The notes: generated from the sequence alone by a model not told the origin. DNA of 64,000 bases from Lachnospiraceae bacterium (GCA_014804365.1 JAAUZX010000002.1:1-64000), one strand, 5' to 3'. Counted from the first letter of the stretch, positions 52,947 through 62,872 are shown. A program made the numbers and translations.

Positions 52947-55367
52947 ATGAATACAGCATTATCATGGATCAAGGCGTATGTGCCCGATTTAGAGTGCACG
53001 GATCAGGAATATATGGATGCTATGACACTATCAGGAACTAAGGTGGAGGGCTATAGCAGGCTGGATAAAAATTTAGAGAAGATCGTCGTCGGTCAGATCG
53101 AGAAAATCGAGAAGCACCCCGACGCGGATAAATTGATTGTTTGTCAGGTCAATATCGGTTCCGAAGTGATTCAGATCGTGACCGGCGCACCCAATGTTAA
53201 AGAAGGCGATAAAGTACCCGTTGTACTCGACGGCGGTAAAGTGGCAGGCGGACATGACGGCGGACCACTTCCGGAGGACGGGATTGTGATCAAGGCTGGT
53301 AAGCTGCGCGGCGTGCCGTCCAATGGCATGATGTGTTCCATCGAGGAGCTTGGCTCCGACAGAAATATGTATCCCGAAGCACCGGAACTCGGAATATATA
53401 TTTTTAAAGAAGACGTGGAGGTAGGCAGTGATGCCATCGAGGCGCTTGGATTAAGAGATACAGTCTTTGAGTATGAGGTTACCTCCAATCGTGTGGACTG
53501 TTACAGTGTAATCGGTATCGCAAGGGAGGCGGCGGCAACGTTCCGCAAGCCGTTCTATCTGCCCGAGGTTAAGGTGAAGGGGAACAGTGAAAAGGTAGAA
53601 GATTATATATTCGTAGAAGTGCAGGATACGGATCTGTGCCCCAGATACTGTGCAAGAGTATGTAAAAATATTAAGATCGGTCCCTCGCCCAAATGGATGC
53701 AGAGACGCCTGGCGGCGAGCGGTATCCGTCCGATCAATAACTTGGTAGATATTACCAACTATGTGATGGAAGAATACGGACAGCCCATGCATGCGTATGA
53801 TCTGGATACCATTGCGGGACATAAGATTATCGTGCGCCGTGCCAAAGACGGAGACGTATTCCGTACATTGGACGGACAGGACAGAAATCTGGATTCCGAT
53901 GTGCTGATGATCTGCGATGCCGAGAAGGAAGTCGGACTTGCCGGTATTATGGGCGGAGAGAATTCTATGATTACCGATGACGTGAAGACAGTGTTGTTTG
54001 AGGCTGCAACTTTCAACGGCGCCAATATCCGTAAGTCCGCCAAAAGGATCGGGCTGCGCACGGATGCGTCGGGTAAATTCGAGAAGGGACTGGATCCTTA
54101 TAATGCGGAGGCTGCCATCAACAGAGCCTGTCAGTTGATTGAAGAACTGGGCTGCGGTGAAGTGATCGGCGGTATCGTGGATGTGCACGGCACCATGAAA
54201 GATAAGGTAGTACTGCCTTTTGAGCCGGAGCAATATAATAAACTGTTAGGAACCGATGTATCGAAAGAGGAAATGTTGGAAATCTTTAAGATGATAGAGG
54301 TAGATTATGATCCGGAGACCAACGAACTGACGGTTCCGACATTCCGGCAGGATCTGCTCAGGCGCTGTGACATTGCGGAAGAGGTGGCACGTTTCTACGG
54401 TTATGACAAGATTCCTACCACGCTGCCTACCGGAGAAGCGACGACCGGTAAACTTCCGTTTAAGCTTCGTATCGAGCAGAAGGCACGGGATATCGCCGAG
54501 TACTGTGGTTTCTCTCAGGGTATGTGCTATTCTTTCGAGAGCCCGAAAGTGTTTGATAAGCTGCTTTTGGATGCGGATGATCCTGCTCGTCAGGCAATCA
54601 CCATATCCAATCCGCTGGGGGAAGATTTCTCCATCATGAGAACGGTTTCCTTAAACGGTATGCTGACCAGTCTGGCAACGAATTATAATCGGAGAAATAA
54701 AGATGTACGCCTTTATGAACTGGGGAATATTTATCGTCCGAAAGCATTACCGCTGACAGAGCTGCCGGAGGAGAGAATGCAGTTTACGCTCGGCATGTAC
54801 GGCGATTGTGATTTCTTCGTGATGAAAGGAGTGGTGGAGGAATTCTTCGACAGTATCGGCGTGAAGGGAAAAATCATTTACGATCCCGATGCAGGCAAAA
54901 ACTTCCTGCACCCCGGAAGGCAGGCGAATATAATCTATGACGGAAAAACACTCGGTTATCTCGGTGAGGTGCATCCGGAAGTATGCGACAATTATGATAT
55001 GAAGACGAAAGCTTATGTGGCCGTGCTGGATATGCCGGAAGTGATACTGTATGCGACTTTTGACCGTAAGTACGAGGGAATCGCCAAGTACCCGGCAGTG
55101 TCCAGAGATATCAGCATGGTAGTGCCCAAGAAGATCATGGTAGGACAGATCGAAGCGGTTATCGCACAGCGGGGCGGTAAGATTCTGGAGGATTATCAGT
55201 TGTTCGATATCTATGAGGGCGATCAGATTAAGGACGGCTATAAGTCGGTGGCGTACTCTATCACATTCCGGGCTAAAGACAGGACTCTGGAGGAAGCGGA
55301 TGTGGCTGCGGCTATGAAGAAGATTCTGAACGGCCTGGATAGCATGGGGATTGAGCTTAGGTCATAA
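52947..55367 (+). CDS. pheT: Phenylalanyl-tRNA synthetase beta subunit
   Basis: This 806-residue subunit has the full Firmicute domain set: N-terminal region, tRNA-binding OB fold (VVGQIEKIEKHPDADKLIVCQVNIG, residues about 40-150), B3/B4 editing domain (around 205-390, including NNLVDITNYVMEEYGQPMHAYD), B5 domain, a core resembling the synthetase fold, and the FDX-ACT anticodon-binding domain at the end (KYPAVSRDISMVVPK). GGAGG is six bases before the chosen ATG; the first 18 codons of the ORF-track version are not conserved. It forms an alpha2-beta2 enzyme with PheS. Confidence 0.96.
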   Translation: MNTALSWIKAYVPDLECTDQEYMDAMTLSGTKVEGYSRLDKNLEKIVVGQIEKIEKHPDADKLIVCQVNIGSEVIQIVTGAPNVKEGDKVPVVLDGGKVAGGHDGGPLPEDGIVIKAGKLRGVPSNGMMCSIEELGSDRNMYPEAPELGIYIFKEDVEVGSDAIEALGLRDTVFEYEVTSNRVDCYSVIGIAREAAATFRKPFYLPEVKVKGNSEKVEDYIFVEVQDTDLCPRYCARVCKNIKIGPSPKWMQRRLAASGIRPINNLVDITNYVMEEYGQPMHAYDLDTIAGHKIIVRRAKDGDVFRTLDGQDRNLDSDVLMICDAEKEVGLAGIMGGENSMITDDVKTVLFEAATFNGANIRKSAKRIGLRTDASGKFEKGLDPYNAEAAINRACQLIEELGCGEVIGGIVDVHGTMKDKVVLPFEPEQYNKLLGTDVSKEEMLEIFKMIEVDYDPETNELTVPTFRQDLLRRCDIAEEVARFYGYDKIPTTLPTGEATTGKLPFKLRIEQKARDIAEYCGFSQGMCYSFESPKVFDKLLLDADDPARQAITISNPLGEDFSIMRTVSLNGMLTSLATNYNRRNKDVRLYELGNIYRPKALPLTELPEERMQFTLGMYGDCDFFVMKGVVEEFFDSIGVKGKIIYDPDAGKNFLHPGRQANIIYDGKTLGYLGEVHPEVCDNYDMKTKAYVAVLDMPEVILYATFDRKYEGIAKYPAVSRDISMVVPKKIMVGQIEAVIAQRGGKILEDYQLFDIYEGDQIKDGYKSVAYSITFRAKDRTLEEADVAAAMKKILNGLDSMGIELRS

Positions 55368-55414
55368 TAGTAATATAATATTTTTACATGAAAATAAAGA
55401 AAGTGGGTGTAATT

Positions 55415-56857
55415 ATGGAGCATAAGAATACGTGGGAAACTTATAACGAGAAACAGCTTAAAGAAGTGGATGCTTTTGCGCGGGAGTATATGGATTTTCT
55501 GGATAACGGCAAGACGGAGCGTGAGTGTATCGACCGGATCGTGAACACGATTGAACAGGCAGGATATCAGGAGCTGGAGGCATTGATTAAATCCGGCGCG
55601 AAGCTGAAGACGGGCGATAAAGTATATTCCGTATGGATGAATAAGTCCATTGTCATGTTTCGGATCGGTAAGGAGAAGATGACGGATGGTATCAATATAT
55701 TGGGCGCGCACATTGATTCGCCGCGTCTTGATATTAAGCAGAATCCTCTCTACGAAGACGGTGGTTTCGCATATCTGGATACCCATTATTACGGCGGTGT
55801 AAAGAAATACCAGTGGGTGACGATTCCGCTTGCCATTCATGGCGTTGTAGTGAAGAAGGACGGCACTACGGTAGAAATTAATGTAGGTGAGAACGAGGAC
55901 GATCCTGTATTTTTTGTATCCGATCTGTTGATTCATCTGGCAAACGAGCAGTTAGAGAAGAAGGCGAATAAGGTCATCGAGGGAGAAGCATTAGACATTA
56001 TCATCGGCAATAAACCGCTGGTGATCGAGAAAAAAGGAAAGAATACAAAGAACAAGGATGAGGAAGATAAAGAAGAAAAATCTGCCGATAAGGAGGCCGT
56101 AAAAAATGGCATCCTCGAGATCTTACAGAAATCTTATGATATCGAGGAAGAAGACTTTATCTCCGCGGAGCTGGAAGTGGTTCCGGCAGGCAGAACGAGG
56201 GAGGCAGGATTTGACAGGAGCATGATCTTAGGCTACGGACAGGATGACAGAGTGTGTGCTTTTACCTCTCTGAAAGCAATGCTGGAGGTTACGAGCAGTG
56301 ACCGGACCGCCTGCTGTATTCTTGTAGACAAGGAGGAAATCGGCAGTGTCGGCGCCACCGGTATGCAGTCTAAGTTCTTTGAGAACGCAGTGGCTGAGGT
56401 GATGAACCTGACGGGAGAGTACAGTGAACTGAATGTGCGCAGATGTCTTGCTCATTCCTGTATGCTTTCATCGGATGTAAGCAGCGCTTTTGATCCCACT
56501 TATGCCTCCAGCTTTGATAAGAAAAATGTGGCGTATCTTGGCGGCGGCATGGTATTTAATAAGTTCACGGGTGCAAGAGGTAAGTCGGGCTCTAATGATG
56601 CCAACGCGGAGTATCTGGGACATATCCGGGCAATTTTTGAGAAGGAAAATGTGAATTTCCAGACGGCGGAGCTTGGCAAAGTGGACTTGGGCGGCGGCGG
56701 CACCATCGCATATATTCTGGCGCTTTACGGCATGAACGTAATCGACAGCGGAGTGGCGGTGTTGAATATGCATGCGCCTTGGGAAGCGACCAGCAAGGCG
56801 GATGTATATGAGGCGAAGAGAGGATATGTGGCGTTTTTGAAGCATGCCGATCTGTAG
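55415..56857 (+). CDS. M18-family aminopeptidase
   Basis: This 480-residue cytosolic zinc aminopeptidase removes N-terminal residues from peptides. Metal and catalytic segments are GAHIDSPRLDIKQNPLYED near residue 105, DDRVCAF near 277, DKEEIGSVGATGMQS near 307, and LAHSCMLSSDVSSAFDP near 345; HAPWE is near the end. A lysine/glutamate-rich insert (KNTKNKDEEDKEEKSADKE) near residue 210 is probably a surface loop. ATG 55415 was preferred to 55388 because AAGTGGGTG precedes it. Confidence 0.92.
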   Translation: MEHKNTWETYNEKQLKEVDAFAREYMDFLDNGKTERECIDRIVNTIEQAGYQELEALIKSGAKLKTGDKVYSVWMNKSIVMFRIGKEKMTDGINILGAHIDSPRLDIKQNPLYEDGGFAYLDTHYYGGVKKYQWVTIPLAIHGVVVKKDGTTVEINVGENEDDPVFFVSDLLIHLANEQLEKKANKVIEGEALDIIIGNKPLVIEKKGKNTKNKDEEDKEEKSADKEAVKNGILEILQKSYDIEEEDFISAELEVVPAGRTREAGFDRSMILGYGQDDRVCAFTSLKAMLEVTSSDRTACCILVDKEEIGSVGATGMQSKFFENAVAEVMNLTGEYSELNVRRCLAHSCMLSSDVSSAFDPTYASSFDKKNVAYLGGGMVFNKFTGARGKSGSNDANAEYLGHIRAIFEKENVNFQTAELGKVDLGGGGTIAYILALYGMNVIDSGVAVLNMHAPWEATSKADVYEAKRGYVAFLKHADL

Positions 56858-56934
56858 TAAAAGTTTGCGAGTTGCAGTCTGTACATCATAACACGCAAAC
56901 AGTAACTTTCATATGAAAACGGAAAAGACAATAT

Positions 56935-57993
56935 ATGGAGACAATAAAAAAATCGGATTTCTATTTTGAACTGCCGGAAGAGTTGATCGCGCAGGACCCT
57001 TTGGAGGATCGTTCGGGTTCGCGGCTGTTGATGCTTGACAAGATAAGCGGCAGAACAGAGCATCATATTTTTAAAGAGATTATTGACTATTTAAGGCCGG
57101 GCGATTGTCTGGTCTTAAATAACACTAAGGTACTTCCCGCGAGACTCATGGGTGTGAAGGAAGATACCGGCGCGGCGATAGAGGTTCTGCTTTTAAAAAG
57201 AAAAGAGAATGATGTCTGGGAAACATTGGTTAAGCCGGGCAAAAAAGTAAAGCCGGGAACAAGAATTACATTCGGTAACGGTTCCTTGCATGCGGAAGTA
57301 CTTGAGGTGGTGGAAGAGGGGAACCGTTTGATCAGGTTCTCTTATGAAGGGATTTTCGAGGAGGTGTTAGACCGGCTTGGAGAGATGCCGCTTCCTCCTT
57401 ACATAATGCATAAATTACAGGATAAGAACCGTTACCAGACCGTCTATGCGAAATACGACGGCTCCGCGGCAGCGCCTACTGCCGGGTTGCATTTTACGGA
57501 AGAACTGCTCAGACAGATTGAGGATAAAGGTGTGGAGACTGCCTATGTGACTCTGCACGTAGGGCTCGGGACCTTTCGTCCGGTCAAGGCGGATAATATC
57601 CTGGAGCATCATATGCATTCCGAATATTATCAGGTTACGGCAGAGGCGGCTGAGAAGATCAACCGCGCCAAGGCGGAAGGTCATCGTGTCATATGCGTGG
57701 GTACAACGAGCTGTCGCACGGTCGAGAGCGCGGCCAAACCGGACGGAACGCTGGAGGCGTGCTGCGGCAATACGGAAATTTTTATTTATCCGGGGTACCG
57801 TTTTAAGGTTCTGGACTGCCTGATTACTAATTTTCATCTGCCGGAATCCACACTCGTAATGCTTGTTTCCGCACTGGCCGGAAGAGAGAATGTGCTGCAG
57901 GCTTACGCGGAAGCGATTAAGGAGCGGTATCGGTTTTTCAGTTTCGGGGACGCGATGTTTATTACGGATTCCTTTACAAAAAAAGCCAAATAA
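56935..57993 (+). CDS. queA: tRNA preQ1(34) S-adenosylmethionine ribosyltransferase-isomerase
   Basis: This 352-residue enzyme transfers the ribosyl group of SAM to preQ1 in tRNA to form epoxyqueuosine. [24 protein letters not shown] at the N terminus, [14 protein letters not shown] near residue 180, [23 protein letters not shown] near 205, [12 protein letters not shown] near 255 and [20 protein letters not shown] near 302 are all diagnostic. The length matches the family. No tgt gene is visible directly downstream, and no strong ribosome site is seen before the ATG. Confidence 0.96.
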   Translation: METIKKSDFYFELPEELIAQDPLEDRSGSRLLMLDKISGRTEHHIFKEIIDYLRPGDCLVLNNTKVLPARLMGVKEDTGAAIEVLLLKRKENDVWETLVKPGKKVKPGTRITFGNGSLHAEVLEVVEEGNRLIRFSYEGIFEEVLDRLGEMPLPPYIMHKLQDKNRYQTVYAKYDGSAAAPTAGLHFTEELLRQIEDKGVETAYVTLHVGLGTFRPVKADNILEHHMHSEYYQVTAEAAEKINRAKAEGHRVICVGTTSCRTVESAAKPDGTLEACCGNTEIFIYPGYRFKVLDCLITNFHLPESTLVMLVSALAGRENVLQAYAEAIKERYRFFSFGDAMFITDSFTKKAK

Positions 57994-58110
57994 TGTAATA
58001 TGGAAATGTGTATAATTGCACAGCCGCTTTGGGGATGCGGCAGTCTGTTTAAACACAGTTTAGCTTAAATGGCTATATTATTAATTACACAGGAGGAAGA
58101 GAAGGGGAAC

Positions 58111-58464
58111 ATGGAGGAGAGAAGAAGAAGCAAACGTATGGCGCTGTCCGCGAAACTTTTGATCAAACGGATGGATAGAAGCGGATATTCCGAGGAGATA
58201 AACCAAGAGGTAAATATAGAGATTCATGACGTATCCAAAACGGGAGTCGGATTTCAGTGTGACGCAGGGCTTCAAGTAGGCGCCGTGTATGAATGTTTTC
58301 TGACAATATGGACGAAGGAAGTTCTGCATTGTTTTCTTGAGATCGTTCGCGTTGATCCCGGAGAGAATGGCATGTATATCTATGGCGCAATATTTATCGG
58401 CATGACTGAGATCGATGCCAGCAGGATCGAGACATACGGTACGATAGAAGACATGGAAGCATAA
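58111..58464 (+). CDS. PilZ-domain c-di-GMP-binding protein
   Basis: This 117-residue protein is a single PilZ domain. Both binding motifs are intact: RRRSKR at residues 4-9 (the RxxxR motif) and DVSKTGVGF near residue 37 (DxSxxG). It is therefore likely to bind c-di-GMP. There is no output domain, so it probably acts by protein contact. The start has GAAGGGG four bases away and AGGAGG farther off; the ORF-track start is 14 codons longer. A TATAAT at 58010-58015 may be its -10. A diguanylate cyclase occurs at 39 kb. Confidence 0.88.
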   Translation: MEERRRSKRMALSAKLLIKRMDRSGYSEEINQEVNIEIHDVSKTGVGFQCDAGLQVGAVYECFLTIWTKEVLHCFLEIVRVDPGENGMYIYGAIFIGMTEIDASRIETYGTIEDMEA

Positions 58465-58479
58465 GGAAAGCGTATTGAA

Positions 58480-58977
58480 ATGAAGCAGGAAAGACATACC
58501 GGGCTGTGGCTGGAGATTGTCGTAATTGCGGCATCGTTCTTAGGACTTATATTGCTTTTATATTTTGTTATGGTCGTTTCATTTCAGAACGGTGAGCAGT
58601 CAACCAGTGTGACGATGAAAGCGGCGGAGCAGATCGCCGTAAGTATTTTTGACAATCCGACACAGGAACAGATTAAGACTGTCAGTCGGATCATTCGGTA
58701 CGGGGCTCATCTGGGTCTGTTTTTTGTAGTGGGAGTTGTCATGGCCTTTGTCAGTATGGTGGTGTTCAGAAGATATTTTCGGATCATCGGAGTGCTGGGA
58801 GCCGGATTTGTCTGCTATGTATTGGCATATTATACAGAGTACTATAAACAATATATTGACGGAAGACATTTTCAAATGTCAGATGTGGCGCTCAACTGGT
58901 ACGGGAGTCTGGCGGGAATCACTTGTATGGTGATTTCCTATTTCCTAAACAGGCTGTTGGTCAAGCTGTCCTCTTGA
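58480..58977 (+). CDS. VanZ-like membrane protein
   Basis: This 165-residue protein has about four membrane helices (near residues 12-34, 70-92, 98-116 and 140-160). The VanZ pattern is visible: SFQNGEQS near residue 33, RIIRYGAHLGLFFVVG near 67 and YYTEYYKQYIDGRHFQMSDVALNWYGSLAG near 115. VanZ family members are named for teicoplanin resistance, but most have no proven role; no van gene is present here. It lies 15 bp behind the PilZ gene and a terminator follows. Confidence 0.85.
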   Translation: MKQERHTGLWLEIVVIAASFLGLILLLYFVMVVSFQNGEQSTSVTMKAAEQIAVSIFDNPTQEQIKTVSRIIRYGAHLGLFFVVGVVMAFVSMVVFRRYFRIIGVLGAGFVCYVLAYYTEYYKQYIDGRHFQMSDVALNWYGSLAGITCMVISYFLNRLLVKLSS

Positions 58978-58996
58978 ATATAATATTGACTATCTC

Positions 58997-59028
58997 GAAA
59001 GCGGGCCTGCCCGCTTTCTTATTTTTTA
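58997..59028 (+). terminator. Terminator after the VanZ-like gene
   Basis: GAAAGCGGG pairs with CCCGCTTTC around CCTG, followed by TTATTTTTT. Confidence 0.85.
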
Positions 59029-59048
59029 GAAAGTTATTCGTTTAAGCA

Positions 59049-59090
59049 CGAGTTTGCGAAGCAAATCTCACAATCGAGCGTAGCTTGATT
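59049..59090 (+). repeat. Composite mini-hairpin repeat, copy 3
   Basis: CGAGTTTGC-GAA-GCAAATCTC is followed after a short linker by AATCGAGC-GTA-GCTTGATT. The order and sequence match the composite repeat at 16683-16725. It again lies beside the stop codon of a minus-strand gene. Confidence 0.75.
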
Positions 59091-59095
59091 TTTTC

Positions 59096-60196
59096 TTATT
59101 TTTTTGTATGAATCGGGTATCCGTGTTTAGTCATAATTTGGATCGCCTGCTCGATGGCGTTCTTGTCATAGAACTCAATGCGCAGCGCACCTTCGGCCAG
59201 CTCTCTGTTATGGTTGATGCCGATATTCTTGATACTTACATCATGCATGGAGAGCAGCGAAGCAATGGCGGCGATGGCACCGGGTTTATCTGCAATATCT
59301 ACCGTGATAACGTATTCCTCCTTGATAGGTCCGCTGGAGGTGTTGATGAAGGATTCCCGATAATTTCTCGCTGTATCAAAAAAGTTATACAGTGAATCAG
59401 CGGATCGATTGTCGAGACGGTCGGATATCTCGGTGAGGTACTTTATATAAAGTTTCAGAAGCTTTGAGATATTATCCGTATTTGTCAGGCAGATTTGTTG
59501 CCACATGGTAGGAGAAGACGAGGCGATTCTTGTGATATCCTTGAATCCTCCTGCAGCAATCATCTTCATGATACCTTCTTCGGAATCGCAGCTTCTGACC
59601 AGATTGACCAGAGATGAAGCGATTACGTGAGGAAGATGGGAGATGGCGGCAGTTACATAGTCATGTTCTTCGCAGCTTAATATAAGCGGGATCGCGCCGA
59701 TGGATTTCACCAGCTCTCGGTATCCGGTCAGTTTGCCTTGGGCTACGGTATCGGAGGGAGTCAGAATATAATAAGCATTTTCCAGAAGAGAAGCGTTAGA
59801 ATTCTGATAGCCGAACCGTTCTGAACCGGTCATGGGATGTCCGCCGATAAACTGATCCTGTAATCCCAATGATTCAATATGCCTGTGTATGCCTGTCTTA
59901 ACGCTTCCGACATCTGTCAGGATCGTTTCAGCAGACAAATACTTCTTTAAAATGAGAAGATTATCATCATTATGTGCAACCGGTGCACATAGGAATATAT
60001 AGTCGCAGGAACTGAAAGAGTCGTCTATGGCGGAACAGATCGTATCGACCACATGCTCTTTGTGCGCAAGAAGCAGGGAAGATTCGTTGACATCATATGC
60101 GATGATATGTGCGTCCGGAACAGCGTTACGGATCGCTTTGGCAATAGAACCGCCGATCAATCCAAGTCCGATAAAACCACAGGTAAGAGTGTTCAT
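59096..60196 (-). CDS. tyrA: Prephenate dehydrogenase with C-terminal ACT domain
   Basis: This 366-residue enzyme oxidatively decarboxylates prephenate to 4-hydroxyphenylpyruvate on the tyrosine pathway. The N-terminal Rossmann site is CGFIGLGLIGGSIAKAIR; the catalytic region includes VGSVKTGIHRHI and FIGGHPMTGSERFGYQNS, and SHLPHVIASSLVNL near residue 187 is typical of the helical domain. Residues about 295-366 are an ACT domain (YVITVDIADKPGAIAAIASLLSMHDVSIKNIGI), which suggests feedback control by tyrosine. GAAAGG lies about 12 bases before the start. No other shikimate-branch gene adjoins it. Confidence 0.93.
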   Translation of the reverse strand: MNTLTCGFIGLGLIGGSIAKAIRNAVPDAHIIAYDVNESSLLLAHKEHVVDTICSAIDDSFSSCDYIFLCAPVAHNDDNLLILKKYLSAETILTDVGSVKTGIHRHIESLGLQDQFIGGHPMTGSERFGYQNSNASLLENAYYILTPSDTVAQGKLTGYRELVKSIGAIPLILSCEEHDYVTAAISHLPHVIASSLVNLVRSCDSEEGIMKMIAAGGFKDITRIASSSPTMWQQICLTNTDNISKLLKLYIKYLTEISDRLDNRSADSLYNFFDTARNYRESFINTSSGPIKEEYVITVDIADKPGAIAAIASLLSMHDVSIKNIGINHNRELAEGALRIEFYDKNAIEQAIQIMTKHGYPIHTKK

Positions 60197-60395
60197 AATA
60201 TAGCAGCCTTTCTATGTCTGAAATAATATATAATATACTTGGTTTAGAATTGTAGAAAATATGCAGCCGGGATCAGATATACTGTCTCCGCCAGCTTCAA
60301 AATTCGTATATAGTATAACATCTCGCAGATCATGCTACAAGGGCGAACCGTACAACTGAACTTGTTACTGTTGTTTAGTCCCAACCAATACCCAG

Positions 60396-60545
60396 CACAG
60401 AGGGAAGTGAATATCTTAAGGAGCCCCTCAAAAAGCGTCGGCACTTAACGAGGTTAAAAGTTGCGAAGCAACTTTCGAGTTTAGTGTCCGCTACGCTTTT
60501 TGCGGAGCGAAAGCGCGGCTCCGTAGATATTCACTTCCCTCTGTG
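60396..60545. repeat. 150-bp nested palindrome upstream of the EF-G-like gene
   Basis: A perfect 21-base terminal inverted repeat (CACAGAGGGAAGTGAATATCT) encloses paired GGAGCC/GGCTCC and CAAAAAGCGT/ACGCTTTTTG blocks, with AAAGTTGC-GAA-GCAACTTT at the centre (60457-60475). The remaining gene-free sequence (60197-60395 and 60546-60663) shows no other gene or clear structure. There is no ORF inside and no clear target-site duplication. It could be a MITE-like element or a long RNA hairpin. Confidence 0.7.
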
Positions 60546-60663
60546 CGGACCTTCTATGTAATCGTGGATTTTTTCACCCTCCATTTCGAGTTTTCAAACC
60601 AAATTTCGCCAAGCTGCCTTGCAAAGCAAATCAACTTTTATTATACATTTCGCATAATTGATA

Positions 60664-60692
60664 TTGTAATTTATAAAGAAATTTAGTAAAAT
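60664..60692 (+). promoter_or_regulatory. Promoter of the EF-G-like gene
   Basis: TTGTAA and TAAAAT are 17 bases apart in an AT-rich stretch, giving a leader of about 80 bases. Confidence 0.65.
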
Positions 60693-60778
60693 ATACTTAC
60701 AATTTGTGCTTGGGAATAAGTCAAACAGAACAATCTGCCCAATCATAAGTGAATAACAGAACTGGAGGATTGCAAAAA

Positions 60779-62872
60779 ATGAATATTTACACAACGGATA
60801 AGATTCGTAATGTGGTTTTGCTGGGGCATGGCGGCTGTGGTAAGACCAGTCTGGTGGAAGCGATGGCTTACCTGTCCGGTATCACTTCCAGAATGGGCAA
60901 GGTAGATGACGGCAATACGGTTAGCGATTTCGGTAAAGAAGAGCAGAAGCGCCAGATATCCATTGCGACATCTGTTGTTCCGATCGAATGGGAAGATGTG
61001 AAGATCAATGTACTGGATACACCCGGTTTCTTTGATTTTGTCGGAGAAGTGGAAGAAGCAGTCGGTGCGGCTGATGCAGCCGTTATCGTAGTGTCCGGTA
61101 AGGCAGGAATGGAAGTAGGCACAGAGAAGGCATGGGAACTGTGTGATAAATACAAGCTTCCCAGATTTGTATTTGTAACGGATATGGATATCGATAATGC
61201 ATCGTTCCGTCAGGTAGTGGAGGATATGACTGGCAAATACGGTAAGAAACTGGCGCCGTTCCATCTCCCGATCCGTGAGAATGAGAAATTTGTGGGATAT
61301 ATCAATGTCATCACCGAGCAGGCCTACCGTTGGGAAGGCAAGGAAGTTGTAGAGTGCGAGATGCCGGAATACAGTAAGGCTAATTTGCAGCTTTGCAGAG
61401 ACACATTGATGGAAGCCGTAGCCGAGACCAGCGAAGATTTTATGGAAAGGTATTTTAACGGGGACAGCTTCTCAGAGGCGGAGATCAGAGCAGCTCTTCG
61501 CAGCAATGTCATGGACGGCAGTATCGTTCCCATGTCTATGGGCTCGAATGTGTTGTGTCAGGGTATCTACACGTTGCTGGATGATATCGTGAAGTATATG
61601 CCCAGTCCGGAGAACCGTGAACTTGCGGGAATCGACCTGAAGAGTAATGAGATCTTCCAGGCGAACTACGACTTCTCCAAACCGAAGTCCGCATATATTT
61701 TCAAGACCATCGTGGATCCTTTTATCGGCAAGTATTCACTGATTAAAGTATGCTCCGGTGTGTTTAAGAATGACGATACGATCTATAATGATGAGAAAGA
61801 GGTCGAGGAGAAGATCAATAAGCTTTATGTGATGCAGGGCAATAAGCCTATTGAGGTCAAAGAACTGCATGCCGGCGATATCGGTGCGATCGCAAAGCTG
61901 ACGGCGGCAAGAACGGGTAATACATTATCCACCAAGGCGAGAATTATCCGGTACGGTAAGACAGAGATATCCACACCTTATACATATAAGCGGTACAGAG
62001 CTAAGAATAAGGGCGACGTGGATAAGGTGGCACAGGCGCTGCAGAAGATGAAACACGAAGATCAGACTTTATGGATCGTCAATGATGCGGAGAATAAACA
62101 GACACTGCTTTACGGCATGGGAGATCTGCATTTGGACGTGATTGCCAGCAGGCTGCTCAACGAATATAAAGCGGAAATTGAACTGTCTGATCCGAAGATA
62201 GCTTACAGGGAGACGATCAGGAAGAAATCCGATGTAGAGTATAAGTATAAGAAACAATCCGGAGGACACGGACAGTACGGTCATGTTAAGATGCGCTTCG
62301 AGGCATCGGGAGACTTGGAGTCGGCTTATGTGTTTGAGCAGGAAGTAGTAGGCGGAGCAGTGCCTAAGAACTATTTCCCGGCTGTCGAGAAGGGACTGCA
62401 GGATTCCGTGAGCAGCGGACCGCTCGCAGCATATCCGGTAGTGGGAGTCAAAGCGATACTTTATGATGGATCTTATCATCCGGTAGATTCTTCCGAGATG
62501 GCCTTTAAGATGGCGACGATTCAGGCGTTTAAGAAGGGCTTTATGGAGGCGGGACCGGTACTCCTTGAGCCGATCGCTAATTTGCAGGTGACCGTACCGG
62601 ATTCCTACACCGGTGATGTAATGGGTGATCTGAATAAGAGAAGAGGACGCGTACTCGGCATGAATCCGGCCGGGGACGGCAAGACTGTCATCGAAGCGGA
62701 TATTCCGGTGGCATGTCTGAATGGTTATTGCACTGACCTGCGCTCCATGACTGGTGGACGCGGCACATATAAATATGAGTTTGCCAGATATGAACAGGCT
62801 CCCAGTGATGTACAGGAGAAGGAAGTCACTGCGAGAGCTAATAAGGTAGCGGAGGCCGGAAGCGAGGCTTAG
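60779..62872 (+). CDS. EF-G-like translational GTPase (paralogue with altered G motifs)
   Basis: This 697-residue protein has the full EF-G domain order: GTPase domain (1-265), domain II (near 300-385), domain III, domain IV (GGHGQYGHVKMRF near 500) and domain V (TVPDSYTGDVMGDLNKRRGRVLGM near 610). The GTPase motifs differ from true EF-G: G1 is GHGGCGKTS, G3 is DTPGF in place of DTPGH (catalytic His replaced), and the G4 NKxD is VTDMD. It therefore belongs to the EF-G2-like paralogues of uncertain role, not to canonical fusA, which normally sits in the str operon. GGAGG is 10 bases before ATG 60779; the ORF-track start adds 10 codons. Confidence 0.88.
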   Translation: MNIYTTDKIRNVVLLGHGGCGKTSLVEAMAYLSGITSRMGKVDDGNTVSDFGKEEQKRQISIATSVVPIEWEDVKINVLDTPGFFDFVGEVEEAVGAADAAVIVVSGKAGMEVGTEKAWELCDKYKLPRFVFVTDMDIDNASFRQVVEDMTGKYGKKLAPFHLPIRENEKFVGYINVITEQAYRWEGKEVVECEMPEYSKANLQLCRDTLMEAVAETSEDFMERYFNGDSFSEAEIRAALRSNVMDGSIVPMSMGSNVLCQGIYTLLDDIVKYMPSPENRELAGIDLKSNEIFQANYDFSKPKSAYIFKTIVDPFIGKYSLIKVCSGVFKNDDTIYNDEKEVEEKINKLYVMQGNKPIEVKELHAGDIGAIAKLTAARTGNTLSTKARIIRYGKTEISTPYTYKRYRAKNKGDVDKVAQALQKMKHEDQTLWIVNDAENKQTLLYGMGDLHLDVIASRLLNEYKAEIELSDPKIAYRETIRKKSDVEYKYKKQSGGHGQYGHVKMRFEASGDLESAYVFEQEVVGGAVPKNYFPAVEKGLQDSVSSGPLAAYPVVGVKAILYDGSYHPVDSSEMAFKMATIQAFKKGFMEAGPVLLEPIANLQVTVPDSYTGDVMGDLNKRRGRVLGMNPAGDGKTVIEADIPVACLNGYCTDLRSMTGGRGTYKYEFARYEQAPSDVQEKEVTARANKVAEAGSEA

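Noticed and set aside
58480-58977. Glycopeptide resistance gene
   Set aside because: VanZ-like proteins are common, and no vanHAX or vanRS genes are present.
60594-60794. 66-codon minus-strand ORF before the EF-G-like gene
   Set aside because: It spans the promoter region, has no ribosome site, and shows AT-rich composition without family similarity.
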